A DNA stretch of 64,000 nucleotides. It comes from RBG-16-34-14 sp963798865 (GTDB lineage: Bacteria > Bacteroidota > Ignavibacteria > Ignavibacteriales > Ignavibacteriaceae). Shown here in pieces: positions 38,560 to 47,601 of the stretch. The DNA is taken from NCBI GenBank assembly GCA_963798865.1, contig CAWCVZ010000038.1:1-64000 (forward strand). The letters run 5' to 3'. Position 1 is the first letter of the stretch. Each line of letters opens with the position of its first letter. The translations under genes and the position numbers were made by a program. The notes below the pieces were generated by a model, which saw nothing but the letters and a program-made list of their open reading frames with translations, was not told the DNA's origin and made no database searches.

Positions 38560-40200
38560 TCAATTCATATTTGCTTCCGTAAGTTGTTTTGCTGCCGGGA
38601 TTGTTGTGTCGAAAAAGTCTGCGGGGAGTGGGGTTTTGAAAATGGCTTTTGAATTTAATGTCAGTCTTTTTACTTTGGTTTCGCCTTCGTGTTTGCTGAA
38701 ATGCAATATTGAAAAGTCTTTCTTGTTTATCTCACCTTTTGAAAATCTAAGCTGAAGTTCTCTTATGAGCCGTTCGCTGTGGGTTTCAATCATTAACATT
38801 GAATCATGATAGTGAAGTATGCCGGGTAAGCTTTTATGTTTTGATGAGTGGAGGTGAAGTTCAGGGTGTTCAATAAATATGTAATTGGTTTTTGATTCCT
38901 TCCAGAAGCGATTGCATATTTTAAATATAACCGGCAAGAGATGTATTAATTCGTTTCCGGCTTCAGTAATATTTAGATCAATGCCATCCATAGTTACTAC
39001 TCTCAATTCTGCTGTGCCCAGATCTTTTTTAAGGTAGCAATATTTTGCTAATTTTAATGATTCCAGAATTGAGAAGGTCTCCGACCAGGACATATGTTCG
39101 GGTTCGGTTATAACTTCGTGAAATTCATCATAATCCGGTCCCGCAAATATTATTTCAGCTTCTTTTTGGGGAAGAAATAGGTTCAAATCACCAAAGTCTT
39201 TTATCTTCGGTAACCTGTCATTTTTTAGGATGTATTTGCGCTTCGGTATTTTACGATTGCTCTTAAATCTAAATATTGAAAAATGGTTACGAATAACCAT
39301 GTTAAAATATTTATAAAATCTAAGCAGCTGTACAAGAGTAGAAACAATTATTTCTTTTTTCTCACTGATTAACAATTCATTCCAATAATCATTTTCTTTC
39401 AGTTCGACATCAATAAAATGAAAGAGAATGACGGCTATTTCTTTAGCTATATCCAAATAGTTTACAGGATAATATTGAAATACATATTCCAGCTTTGCTG
39501 GTAAATCTTTAAACAGGGAGTTAATTTTTTGATCTTCAAAAAGTTTCAGTTTAATTTCCCAAAAGTTACTAACTCCGAATTGGTTTATAATTTCGGGTTT
39601 GAAGGAGATTGATGCAGATGTGCTTTTATCAATGAATTCAACTTTCATAAGATGACGGGCAGAATCATGGTGTGAGAAAATAACTTTAAAAGAAAAATTA
39701 AGATCGGAAAATTTATCTTTTAAGAAACGTTTATATAAATGAGGATATTCATTGATTGCCAGGAGAATAAGACCAAGATCATCCGAATTCCAGATATCTT
39801 GTATTTCAGCTTCCTTGTCAAGCCGCTTTACTGTGTCTTCTTCATTTTCATATTCATCTTTATCAGTAAGGAACAATCTTCTTATTGAATCCTCAGTGTC
39901 ATAATAAGTGAAATATTCTTTGTACGTAGAGTGGAAATCAAGTCCGAAGTAAATAGATTTTTTCTCATCATGATTAAAAACAATATCGGAGTAGGTACCT
40001 AAGTTAGTGTCCTTATCAATTAGAAAGTTGGTTTTATTATTGAAAGAATTTTCAACAGCATTGACATTGACAAACTGCAGTGCTTTACCAACAGCGCTTT
40101 TGCCGCTGTTATTTTGACCGATCAGGTATGTTTTTTCAGCCAAAGGGAGCTTTACATTTTTTAGGGATAGAAAGTTTTTAATTGTAAGTGTAGAAGTCAT
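38560..40200 (-). CDS. AAA/ABC-type ATPase of the DUF3696/OLD-like group
   Basis: I chose the internal ATG at 40200 (MTSTLTIKNFLSLKNVKLPL), because this is the usual N terminus of the family; the frame itself is open to 40248. The P-loop is LIGQNNSGKSAVGKAL (about residues 26-41 from this start). The C-terminal half has FIEHPELHLHSSKHKSL (about 445-461), a Walker B and H-rich segment, then MIETHSERLIRELQLRF, matching DUF3696-type ATPases. No nuclease domain is attached. Solitary ATPases of this group occur in defence islands. The gene stands alone with free sequence on both sides. Confidence 0.75.
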   Translation of the reverse strand: MTSTLTIKNFLSLKNVKLPLAEKTYLIGQNNSGKSAVGKALQFVNVNAVENSFNNKTNFLIDKDTNLGTYSDIVFNHDEKKSIYFGLDFHSTYKEYFTYYDTEDSIRRLFLTDKDEYENEEDTVKRLDKEAEIQDIWNSDDLGLILLAINEYPHLYKRFLKDKFSDLNFSFKVIFSHHDSARHLMKVEFIDKSTSASISFKPEIINQFGVSNFWEIKLKLFEDQKINSLFKDLPAKLEYVFQYYPVNYLDIAKEIAVILFHFIDVELKENDYWNELLISEKKEIIVSTLVQLLRFYKYFNMVIRNHFSIFRFKSNRKIPKRKYILKNDRLPKIKDFGDLNLFLPQKEAEIIFAGPDYDEFHEVITEPEHMSWSETFSILESLKLAKYCYLKKDLGTAELRVVTMDGIDLNITEAGNELIHLLPVIFKICNRFWKESKTNYIFIEHPELHLHSSKHKSLPGILHYHDSMLMIETHSERLIRELQLRFSKGEINKKDFSILHFSKHEGETKVKRLTLNSKAIFKTPLPADFFDTTIPAAKQLTEANMN

Positions 40201-40395
40201 AGTATTTTTTTTGGTGGCAAAAGTAAGGATATATTTAAAAGAAATCAAAGAATGAAAAGCAGTGGCCGAATTATTAATTGTCTAATTCCTGAATTTTCAA
40301 ATTGTTTTATTGTTCACTATTGATTTCAAATTACAAAGTGGTATTATTACGGACTTCTTCCTTAACTATTTAGATTATGATAATTATCAAGCAAA

Positions 40396-41118
40396 TTATT
40401 TCTTAGATTTATTTTTACGTCTCTTAAGAAGAAATTCTATCGCCTCTGTTTTATAAATGAAGCGTGAATTCTTTTTGGTCTTTATTACTTCGATAACAAA
40501 CGGTTTTAATATATCTTGCACATACGTTACTTTTCGCTTACCATTTAGCTGGTTTATACGCTCAGCGGAATATCCGGTCAGCCGGGCAAGCTCTTTAGTA
40601 CACAAACCATAGGTATATCGTCTATTTAAATTTACCTCACTGCGAGTCATCCATTTACAATTTTTGGGAGAATAGTCTTTTGTATTATCGATCCGGCTAA
40701 ATTCTAAGCTTTTATGATATGTAACGTCTTTCATAAAGTTTTTATAATTATGCCATCTCTTACAAACCTTTATTCCCAGTTTACCAGCAGCCTCATAATG
40801 TGAATCATCTTCCTTGTAACATCTCTGCATCATTCTAAACCAAATCCTATACAAAGGAGTTTGAGAGATACCCCCTTTAGAAGACCTTGCGCATCTTCTG
40901 CACTGCCTTGATTTGCCGCCTACAACATTATTTATTTGCTGAATATATAATTTATTGCATATTAGACAACGGCACCGGTATAATCTATAGGAATATATTG
41001 TTGCGCCGTTTGGTTTCGTTTTCTTAAAGGTCTCGATATATTTCTCGACTAACCAGTTATTATATTTTCTTCCTATAAAATACTCGTTGTTATGTGAAAT
41101 GCGTTTTTCCTTCTTCAT
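40396..41118 (-). CDS. HNH-type phage-like protein with zinc-binding cysteines
   Basis: The 240-residue protein contains CRCLICNKLY and CRRCARSSKGG (paired cysteines), YRIWFRMMQRCY (about residues 89-100), GIKVCKRW, and YSPKNCKWMT (about 147-156). This matches phage HNH-family proteins with the pattern Y..W..M..RC. A helix-turn-helix-like segment (LCTKELARLTGYSAERINQL) follows. Such proteins are often homing endonucleases or regulators. It is isolated, which fits a mobile single gene. Confidence 0.65.
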   Translation of the reverse strand: MKKEKRISHNNEYFIGRKYNNWLVEKYIETFKKTKPNGATIYSYRLYRCRCLICNKLYIQQINNVVGGKSRQCRRCARSSKGGISQTPLYRIWFRMMQRCYKEDDSHYEAAGKLGIKVCKRWHNYKNFMKDVTYHKSLEFSRIDNTKDYSPKNCKWMTRSEVNLNRRYTYGLCTKELARLTGYSAERINQLNGKRKVTYVQDILKPFVIEVIKTKKNSRFIYKTEAIEFLLKRRKNKSKK

Positions 41119-41603
41119 AAATATGAAAACATCTTTCTCATTTTTGTTTCAATGCTCTCATTCAGTATCCCTTTTCTAGTAATTGGCAGAATATAAATTG
41201 AAATAATTCCTCCAAAATATTAACAAAGTATGTGTTATAACTTCTACCCAAGTCATATTTAAATTTAAGAAAATATTAGAATTAGTTATATCAATTTTTG
41301 TATTTTCTCAATCGTCAGAGGTGCCGATCCCTCATAATGATTATTAACATTTAAATATACATCAACATCTTATTGTCTTTTAGTGAATATTTACCGATCA
41401 GACCCATGGAGGGTGCCAAGGTTACGTTTTATGAATCATAAATCGTTAGAATGGGCATAACGGGTGATATTTATAAATCGACAGAAAGTTTTATAAAAAG
41501 ATTTTATTGGGAATGCCAAGGTTACGTTTAATGATGATAAATGGATAGAATGTACATGTTAGGTGATAATCATAAACTGACAGAATGATCAGGGAATGTT
41601 TGT
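41119..41603. other. Gene-free stretch with recurring short words
   Basis: From about 41400 the words ATAAATCGACAGAAAG, GAATGCCAAGGTT and CAGGGAATG recur as at 0.9-1.4 and 14.5-15.7 kb. Before that I see nothing. Confidence 0.5.
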
Positions 41604-41790
41604 TAAAAAAGCTTTGCTTAATCAATAATTAAAGGAATATGAAAGATTAAGCAAAGTTTTTTTTGCCAATGCTAATGTTTTGATTTATTGAGTAGATATA
41701 AAAAAATTATTTGTGCCTGTGCCTGGTGATAAGGAAAAGACATATTCTTCAATATTAAGGGCACAATTAATTTTTTGATAGGACTGCAGA
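41604..41790. repeat. Dispersed double-hairpin repeat, copy 5
   Basis: Hairpin A (41604-41664) and hairpin B (about 41700-41779) are both well preserved, with the tail GATAGGACTGCAGATGT. Confidence 0.75.
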
Positions 41791-41888
41791 TGTAATGTTC
41801 AATCGATAGAAAGTGTTATAAAAGGATTTATTGAGAATGCCAAGGTTCAGTACATTGATGATAAATTGATAGAATGTGAATGTTGAAT

Positions 41889-42017
41889 AATGTGAGAAAA
41901 TCGATTCTAAAGGGTGATTTTTGAAAAGTAGGAATAAATGGTGGCTCAATATGAAAAAGGTAGCTTAAAAGTGAAAAAATGGGGGAAAACCTACGCTATT
42001 TCGTGGGGGTTTTTAGG
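41889..42017. repeat. 130-bp dispersed element, copy 2, at the CRISPR trailer end
   Basis: It starts AAAATCGATTCTAAAGGGTG and ends ACCTACGCTATTTCGTGGG. The terminator stem has one mismatch here (CCTACG/CGTGGG, G-T). It ends about 45 bp before the oldest CRISPR repeat. Confidence 0.6.
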
Positions 42018-42061
42018 GTTGAGTTATGAAAAAAGTGGAACATTTGGGATTGATGGGTTGT

Positions 42062-43394
42062 CGAATTATCCACGCACTCGCATGGAGTGCGACGGGCTTC
42101 GTAAAAGGTCTTGCTGTCCTTTTCAAAGTTTCAATCCACGCACTCGCATGGAGTGCGACATTCCATGTATATTGTGACTTAGGAACTCAATATGTTTCAA
42201 TCCACGCACTCGCATGGAGTGCGACGCAATATTGAATCATTAATCTCTGCATATCAGAGAGTTTCAATCCACGCACCCGCATGGAGTGCGACTCAGAAGC
42301 TATCTGAGCATAATTGCAGAGCTCTAAGGTTTCAATCCACGCACCCGCATGGGGTGCGACATAAGCTATTCTATGAGTATACTTAAATATAATGTTTCAA
42401 TCCACGCACCCGCATGGAGTGCGACGAACATGCAAATCAAAGATCATTATGCAACAGAGGTTTCAATCCACGCACCCGCATGGGGTGCGACAATGCCAAT
42501 TCATATTCCTGAAATGGCTTATAAGATGTTTCAATCCACGCACCCGCATGGGGTGCGACGCAATGGCATATTGCACAACCGTGACACTGATAAGGTTTCA
42601 ATCCACGCACCCGCATGGGGTGCGACCTTATAGCATGATATCAATTGCAATCCATAGATAAGTTTCAATCCACGCACCCGCATGGGGTGCGACACCTTGA
42701 CCTATTAACATCACTTAATTATTGATGTTTCAATCCACGCACCCGCATGGGGTGCGACGTTGAAATTTTCATCTAATGCTATATTACAAATTGTTTCAAT
42801 CCACGCACCCGCATGGGGTGCGACAGCATCTTAGCTATATCACTGACTAGTTAAAAAGTTTCAATCCACGCACCCGATGGGGTGCGACAGCATCATGTAA
42901 GGATATAACGTATATCTTACATGTTTCAATCCACGCACCCGCATGGGGTGCGACTCTACTTCCATTACTTAAAATACCGTTAAGTTTATGTTTCAATCCA
43001 CGCACCCGCATGGGGTGCGACCTATATTACATTTAGTAACATGTTACACAATTATAAGTTTCAATCCACGCACCCGCATGGGGTGCGACATATAATAGTC
43101 AGTTTCGACTGCACATCGTTATATAATGGTTTCAATCCACGCACCCGATGGGGTGCGACCTGATAACCATTAGACATCGACTAAATGTTTCAATCCACGC
43201 ACCCGATGGGGTGCGACGATAATACATACGGATATGTAATAAGTTTCAATCCACGCACCCGCATGGGGTGCGACCAAGTCATAATGTAAATCACATGATG
43301 ATGTTTCAATCCACGCACCCGCATGGGGTGCGACTGATTATACTGGTTAAATTATCATATTGGTTTCAATCCACGCACCCGCATGGGGTGCGAC
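42062..43394 (-). CRISPR. Type I-C CRISPR array, 21 repeats and 20 spacers
   Basis: The repeat is 32 bp. On the plus strand it begins GTTTCAATCCACGCACCC and ends GGGGTGCGAC, the reverse complement of the type I-C form ending ATTGAAAC. Transcription is therefore on the minus strand and the leader lies at the high-coordinate end, next to cas2. Repeats start at 42062 (degenerate), 42128, 42194, 42261, 42329, 42394, 42460, 42528, 42595, 42662, 42727, 42793, 42858, 42923, 42990, 43058, 43129, 43187, 43243, 43303 and 43363. Three repeats (42858, 43129, 43187) are 31 bp, lacking one C in the loop. Spacers range from 25 to 39 nt. Trailer-end repeats carry paired stem changes. Confidence 0.97.
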
Positions 43395-43554
43395 TATATG
43401 ATTATTAATCTTTATTTTATAATTACTTATTTCTTAATCTCCGCTAACATTTATCATTACATTCAATATTAATACATTATTATTATAAAATTGATTTAAT
43501 CAAAAATTACAAATGCTAACTTCCCGGTATTTTAATGTATGCTTCGGTTAGCGG
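43395..43554 (-). promoter_or_regulatory. CRISPR leader region
   Basis: This is AT-rich, gene-free sequence of 160 bp between cas2 and the first (newest) repeat, the expected place for the leader and array promoter in type I-C loci. Confidence 0.6.
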
Positions 43555-43845
43555 CTACAAAATTAACGTATCATCAATATTGAGATTTTTGCTTTTACCG
43601 AAACTTTCTACACGCTTTTTATAGTTCGAACCCAGATAATAAAACCGTAGATTATCTTCTTCTACTTTATAAATATCAAGGAGTTTGTTCTTAAGAATTT
43701 CCCATTGTGCAGGGTCAAGTATACATTCAAAAACCGAATTCTGCGCACGCATCCCAAAATCAAGACATGTTTCAGCAACTTTCTTTAATCTTTTTTTCCC
43801 GCTTAAAGTTGTTGTAGAAACATCGTAACTTACTACTACCATCAT
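43555..43845 (-). CDS. cas2: Cas2
   Basis: The 96-residue protein starts MMVVVSYDVST, with the conserved first-strand aspartate. It has FGMRAQNSVFECIL and a C-terminal LRFYYLG segment, all typical of type I-C Cas2. Together with Cas1 it inserts new spacers. The frame is intact, and the gene lies between cas1 and the leader. Confidence 0.92.
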   Translation of the reverse strand: MMVVVSYDVSTTTLSGKKRLKKVAETCLDFGMRAQNSVFECILDPAQWEILKNKLLDIYKVEEDNLRFYYLGSNYKKRVESFGKSKNLNIDDTLIL

Positions 43846-43902
43846 AATAAAATTCCAGGTTAAAAATGAAAACTCAAAATTTATATAAATGAAATATTTA
43901 AA

Positions 43903-44931
43903 CTACTTTAAATAAAAAGGCGGATAATTTTCAATATCACCTCGAATATATCTGGCAAGTAATTGTGCCTGTATATGAGGTAATAGCCCTATAGTCATCT
44001 TTTCACCAAGAAATGGATGGGTAATCTCTTCTTGCTTTCTCTTCTGGTAGGCAGTTAGTAATACTTTGCTTGCATTATCAGACATTCTTACTTCACCCGA
44101 TTCTCTTATTTCAAAATCTTTTTTGATACTTGTTTTAAATTAATCAGGTTCAGCATAATTCTATCACCAAGATAAGCGCGAAATTCTTCCATAAGATCTA
44201 AAGCAAGACTCGGCCTTCCAGACCTTAACTGATGAAGGAAACCTACCTGCGGATCTAGTCCTACTGTTTCCAGCGCAGATCTTACATCATTAACAAGTAT
44301 AGCATAAAGAAAAGATAACAAAGCATTTGCAGGATCAAGCGGAGGTCGTTTTGATCTTTGAGTAAAAGAAAAATCTTCTTTTTGAGATGTAATCAGTGAT
44401 GATAAAGAGCTAAAATATAATGTTGCACATTCACCCTCATAACCACGCAACTCATCAAGGTTTTCCGCCTGCTGAATATTGTTTAATCTTTTTCCCATTA
44501 TTTCAGCAGATAAAGACTACATCATCACTACAATTATCAGGATGATTACGTTGATGACGAAGAAGAAGATACCTGTAGTTGGATACTTTTGCAGCAATTA
44601 TAGGTTTAGCAATCTGCAAGGATTGAAATTCATTATCCGATATTGCATACTGTGCTTTACGTAATAGTACATTTCCTTTTTGTGCACCGTAAACACGGGC
44701 TAAGAATAATCCATTTTCATTGAGATAACTTATCCCAACATTATTTTCAGCACAGAAAGCCATAACTTGAGGTGAAAGAGCTTTAAAACCAAAACATACA
44801 ATATTTTCAATTGAATGGATAGGTGCCTGGAAAACTTTTTTATTTTCTTTTTCAACAATGAATGTTTCCCGCTCTTTGTGAACATAAGCATCATCCGAAG
44901 TAATGTATAGCGTATTAAGATGTTTTTTCAT
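43903..44931 (-). pseudogene. cas1: Cas1 (type I-C), two frameshifts
   Basis: The N-terminal piece (44931-44503) begins MKKHLNTLYITSDDAYVHK. The middle piece (44498-44106) has LDELRGYEGECATLYF, PPLDPANALLSFLYAILVNDV and LHQLRSGRPSLALDLMEEF, including the metal-binding residues E (RGYEGE), H (FLHQLR) and E/D (LDLMEEF). The last piece (to 43903) has TAYQKRKQEEITHPFL. Breaks lie at about 44500-44515 and in an A6 run near 44115-44130. Its start overlaps the cas4 stop by ATGA. Functional adaptation is doubtful if the breaks are real. Confidence 0.85.
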
Positions 44932-45551
44932 ATCGAATATAATCCTTTGATATAATTCTGAAGTTTAATTTTATTCATCGCTTTAGGCTGGCAGATAGAC
45001 TGCAGAGAACAATTTCGGCATTTGGATTGATATACAGCCGCAGGTATATATTTTTTAGAAACTATTTCTCTTACCGAATTCATGATATTTTCTGTTTGTA
45101 ATCGTAGTTCATCATCAATATTAATAATATTTCTTCTTCTTATTTTACCATAGAAAAAAGCTCCCTGTTTTATTTTAACAGTAAGCATTTCTTCAAGGCA
45201 AAATACCTGTGCACATAACTGAACCTTATCGCTTATATTTTCTTTTGGCTTCCCCGATTTAAATTCTACAGGCATTATTTCATTACCAGTCTTAGTCTTA
45301 CGGAATTCCACAACATCACAGCGGCCGACAAGTCCATAACGAAACGAATGGATACGCAAACCGCGAATAGTTTTAATTGTCCCTCTTGTTTCATAGGTAT
45401 CCGTATCGACTTTTTCATGAAGGAGTTCTCCTCTTACAGTAAAAAGATTTTCACACCACACATCTTCAACGTGGATTAAAGCACACTGTCTTGGGCAATA
45501 AACATAATGCTGAAGAGCGCTAATCATGATGAAATCATCTTCGGAATACAT
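44928..45551 (-). CDS. cas4: Cas4 nuclease
   Basis: I chose the ATG at 45551 (MYSEDDFIMISALQHYVYCP) with AAAGGA 8-9 nt upstream; an ATG at 45572 would overlap the BRO gene. The protein of 207 residues has a first cysteine in YVYCPRQCALIH and a C-terminal cluster KCRNCSLQSIC for an Fe-S centre. The RecB-type active site is GRCDVVEF with MPVEFKSGK. Cas4 trims prespacers and defines PAM choice with Cas1-Cas2. The frame is intact. Confidence 0.9.
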   Translation of the reverse strand: MYSEDDFIMISALQHYVYCPRQCALIHVEDVWCENLFTVRGELLHEKVDTDTYETRGTIKTIRGLRIHSFRYGLVGRCDVVEFRKTKTGNEIMPVEFKSGKPKENISDKVQLCAQVFCLEEMLTVKIKQGAFFYGKIRRRNIINIDDELRLQTENIMNSVREIVSKKYIPAAVYQSKCRNCSLQSICQPKAMNKIKLQNYIKGLYSI

Positions 45552-45552
45552 A

Positions 45553-46401
45553 TTAGTTTTTCCTTTTATCAATTTGTCGTTTTTGTTTTTCAGTTAAAGA
45601 CTTATAGTTTCGATTAGTTATAACTTTTCTGCCTGATTTGTTTTCTAATTCTTTTCGGGCATTGCCGGCAACCGTACCTCCTTCAACTGCAACTTTTTCG
45701 TTTTCGGGAAATCCTTGTGCATTTTTAGTTCTTGCAATTTCCGTTGTTGAAGCTTCTCCAAGCATTGTAAATATTAATTCCAGGTCTGTCATGTGGTCAC
45801 GAAGATTTTCTTGCAGCTTTGTTAACCCTTTAAACGATTTATACTCGGAAGGAGTTAACCCAAATGTTGCCTTACTTATCTCTGAGGTAAGGATTGCATA
45901 TTCTAATCCTTCTTTAATCCCACGGTTTTTCCATTCATTGGTTAGTTTGTCTCTTACGGCAATACCACGGATACGTTTCTCAATCCAATCATCCGAGTAA
46001 CCTTTTGCTTTGTATATTTCTCGCATTCGTTTTTGTGCAAGTTCAGGATTTTCAATTTCCTCCAATCTTTCCTGCCCCACCTTTGCTAACCATCGTTTAA
46101 ATGGCTCTGCTTTTGGAGATGGAATTGATTGGATAATTCTGAGTAATCCTTGTACATCAGAACATTCTGTATTGTATTTTTTGCCATCAGAAGATTCAAT
46201 TTTCAGTTGTCGACAAAATGTCGACAACTCAGTTCCGCTTGATTCCTTCTCTCTGCGTTTCAAACGATACCAATAATCTCTCGGTTTATCACTTTCAGTT
46301 AGCACTTCAATAACATCAACCACAGAGAAATACCACTTCTGTTCTCCGTCGTCCCAGACAGAACGTATTTTTTTGCTCTCGAATAATTTTATGTTTGCCA
46401 T
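45553..46401 (-). CDS. BRO-N domain protein inserted in the cas operon
   Basis: The 282-residue protein has an N-terminal BRO-N-like domain: KKIRSVWDDGEQKWYFSVVDVIEVLT (given in parts, KKIRSVWDDGEQKW and YFSVVDVIEVL, about residues 10-35), DYWYRLKRREKE and VQGLLRIIQSIPSPKAEPFK. A helical C-terminal region includes LRDHMTDLELIFTMLGEAST. Such proteins (phage antirepressors, DNA-damage-inducible proteins) bind DNA. It sits between cas7 and cas4 in the same direction, 1 nt before the chosen cas4 start, so it is transcribed with the operon. It is not a normal type I-C component. Confidence 0.85.
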   Translation of the reverse strand: MANIKLFESKKIRSVWDDGEQKWYFSVVDVIEVLTESDKPRDYWYRLKRREKESSGTELSTFCRQLKIESSDGKKYNTECSDVQGLLRIIQSIPSPKAEPFKRWLAKVGQERLEEIENPELAQKRMREIYKAKGYSDDWIEKRIRGIAVRDKLTNEWKNRGIKEGLEYAILTSEISKATFGLTPSEYKSFKGLTKLQENLRDHMTDLELIFTMLGEASTTEIARTKNAQGFPENEKVAVEGGTVAGNARKELENKSGRKVITNRNYKSLTEKQKRQIDKRKN

Positions 46402-46475
46402 AATGATTCCTTTAAAGTGTTATAATTTGTAACGGTTTCAAAGGACAGGGACGCTCTATTACTACCCTTAAATAA

Positions 46476-47570
46476 TCATTCAACATTAACAACCTTAAAT
46501 GTTTCGGGAAATGTTTTCCCGTCAAGATATATTTCATAATCGGAATATTCCCTTGACGGACTGTCGATTAATTTTTTGTGCGATACCCTTTTAAATAATT
46601 CGTGTGCGTGTTGATTACCAAGTGTAGTTTTATGTTTAAATACAACCAGCTTTCTTGTATTCATTTCTCCACGTGCGGCTGAGTGATCGTGCTCGAACAT
46701 ATTTTGCATTGCTTCCCAGAATAATTTCAAATCTTCATCATTAAAACCTGTTTGGTTTGCAAGGTTAGCAGAAATAAATCCGTGTGTTCTGTATAAACCG
46801 TAAGGTACAGTATATTTGCGTCCCATTTCAGAACCGCCTTTAGCAGCTCTTTCTTCTGTTGTTTTCGCGACACGTGTAATACTATGTTCTAGTGCGACAA
46901 TTGGATCAACAGAACGAGCAAAAGTTAACTGAATTGGACCACGAACTTGTCCACAATTTGGTGCTGATTTTAATGACATTACAGCACCGAAAGTTCTTAT
47001 ATCATAAAAATTCTTACACATTTGTACTCTGCCTTTTTCAGTTTCCTCTTGATTCGGTTGTCGGGTTTTAACTCCTTTAACAGTATCATTAATAAACTTT
47101 GTTAATTTATTATTTTCTGGAGGGGTCTCTTTAATTGCATCTTTGATTGTTTTTGTATTTGCACCGGCGTAGATAACAAAAAAATATTTTTCTTCTTCAT
47201 CTTCTTCAATAGCCGTTCCTTCAGGTAATGAATAGGATTGAATTGATTCCGTCAAATCTTGAGGAATTTCAACTTTTGTTCCTTCGCCTAAGTCAATCTT
47301 TAGTTGCTTGAAAGCTTTAACGTGCGCATGACCCAGAATCGATTTTTCTTTAATATAAATATCAGAACCATTTTCAAAAACACCATCTTTGAATTTTGTT
47401 AATTGTACAAAATTTCTAACTTTTCTTTTTAAACAGACATCTGTTACTAATCCAATTCCGGTTTCGGCATCTACACGTGGTAAATTTCCGGCATCAGGAT
47501 CTCCGTTTGGGTTGCCGTCTTTTACGTCAAAATAAAAAACAAAGTCATAACGATTTTTAATTGGTTCCAT
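46476..47570 (-). CDS. cas7: Cas7 (Csd2), backbone subunit of the type I-C Cascade
   Basis: The 364-residue protein begins with the typical DFVFYFDVKDGNPNGDPDAG, then NLPRVDAETG. It contains VRGPIQLTFARSVDPI (about residues 205-220) and RKYTVPYGLYRTHGFIS. It coats crRNA in the surveillance complex. The frame is intact, 31 nt after cas8c. Confidence 0.95.
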   Translation of the reverse strand: MEPIKNRYDFVFYFDVKDGNPNGDPDAGNLPRVDAETGIGLVTDVCLKRKVRNFVQLTKFKDGVFENGSDIYIKEKSILGHAHVKAFKQLKIDLGEGTKVEIPQDLTESIQSYSLPEGTAIEEDEEEKYFFVIYAGANTKTIKDAIKETPPENNKLTKFINDTVKGVKTRQPNQEETEKGRVQMCKNFYDIRTFGAVMSLKSAPNCGQVRGPIQLTFARSVDPIVALEHSITRVAKTTEERAAKGGSEMGRKYTVPYGLYRTHGFISANLANQTGFNDEDLKLFWEAMQNMFEHDHSAARGEMNTRKLVVFKHKTTLGNQHAHELFKRVSHKKLIDSPSREYSDYEIYLDGKTFPETFKVVNVE

Positions 47571-47601
47571 TTTTAAATCTCCTTTATAAGTATTTATTTA
47601 A

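Noticed and set aside
41938..42661. Several overlapping plus-strand frames with repeated peptides across the CRISPR array
   Set aside because: They are translations of the CRISPR repeats, not genes.
45638..46276. Plus-strand frames opposite the BRO-N gene
   Set aside because: They are shadows of the minus-strand gene, which has a clear family match.
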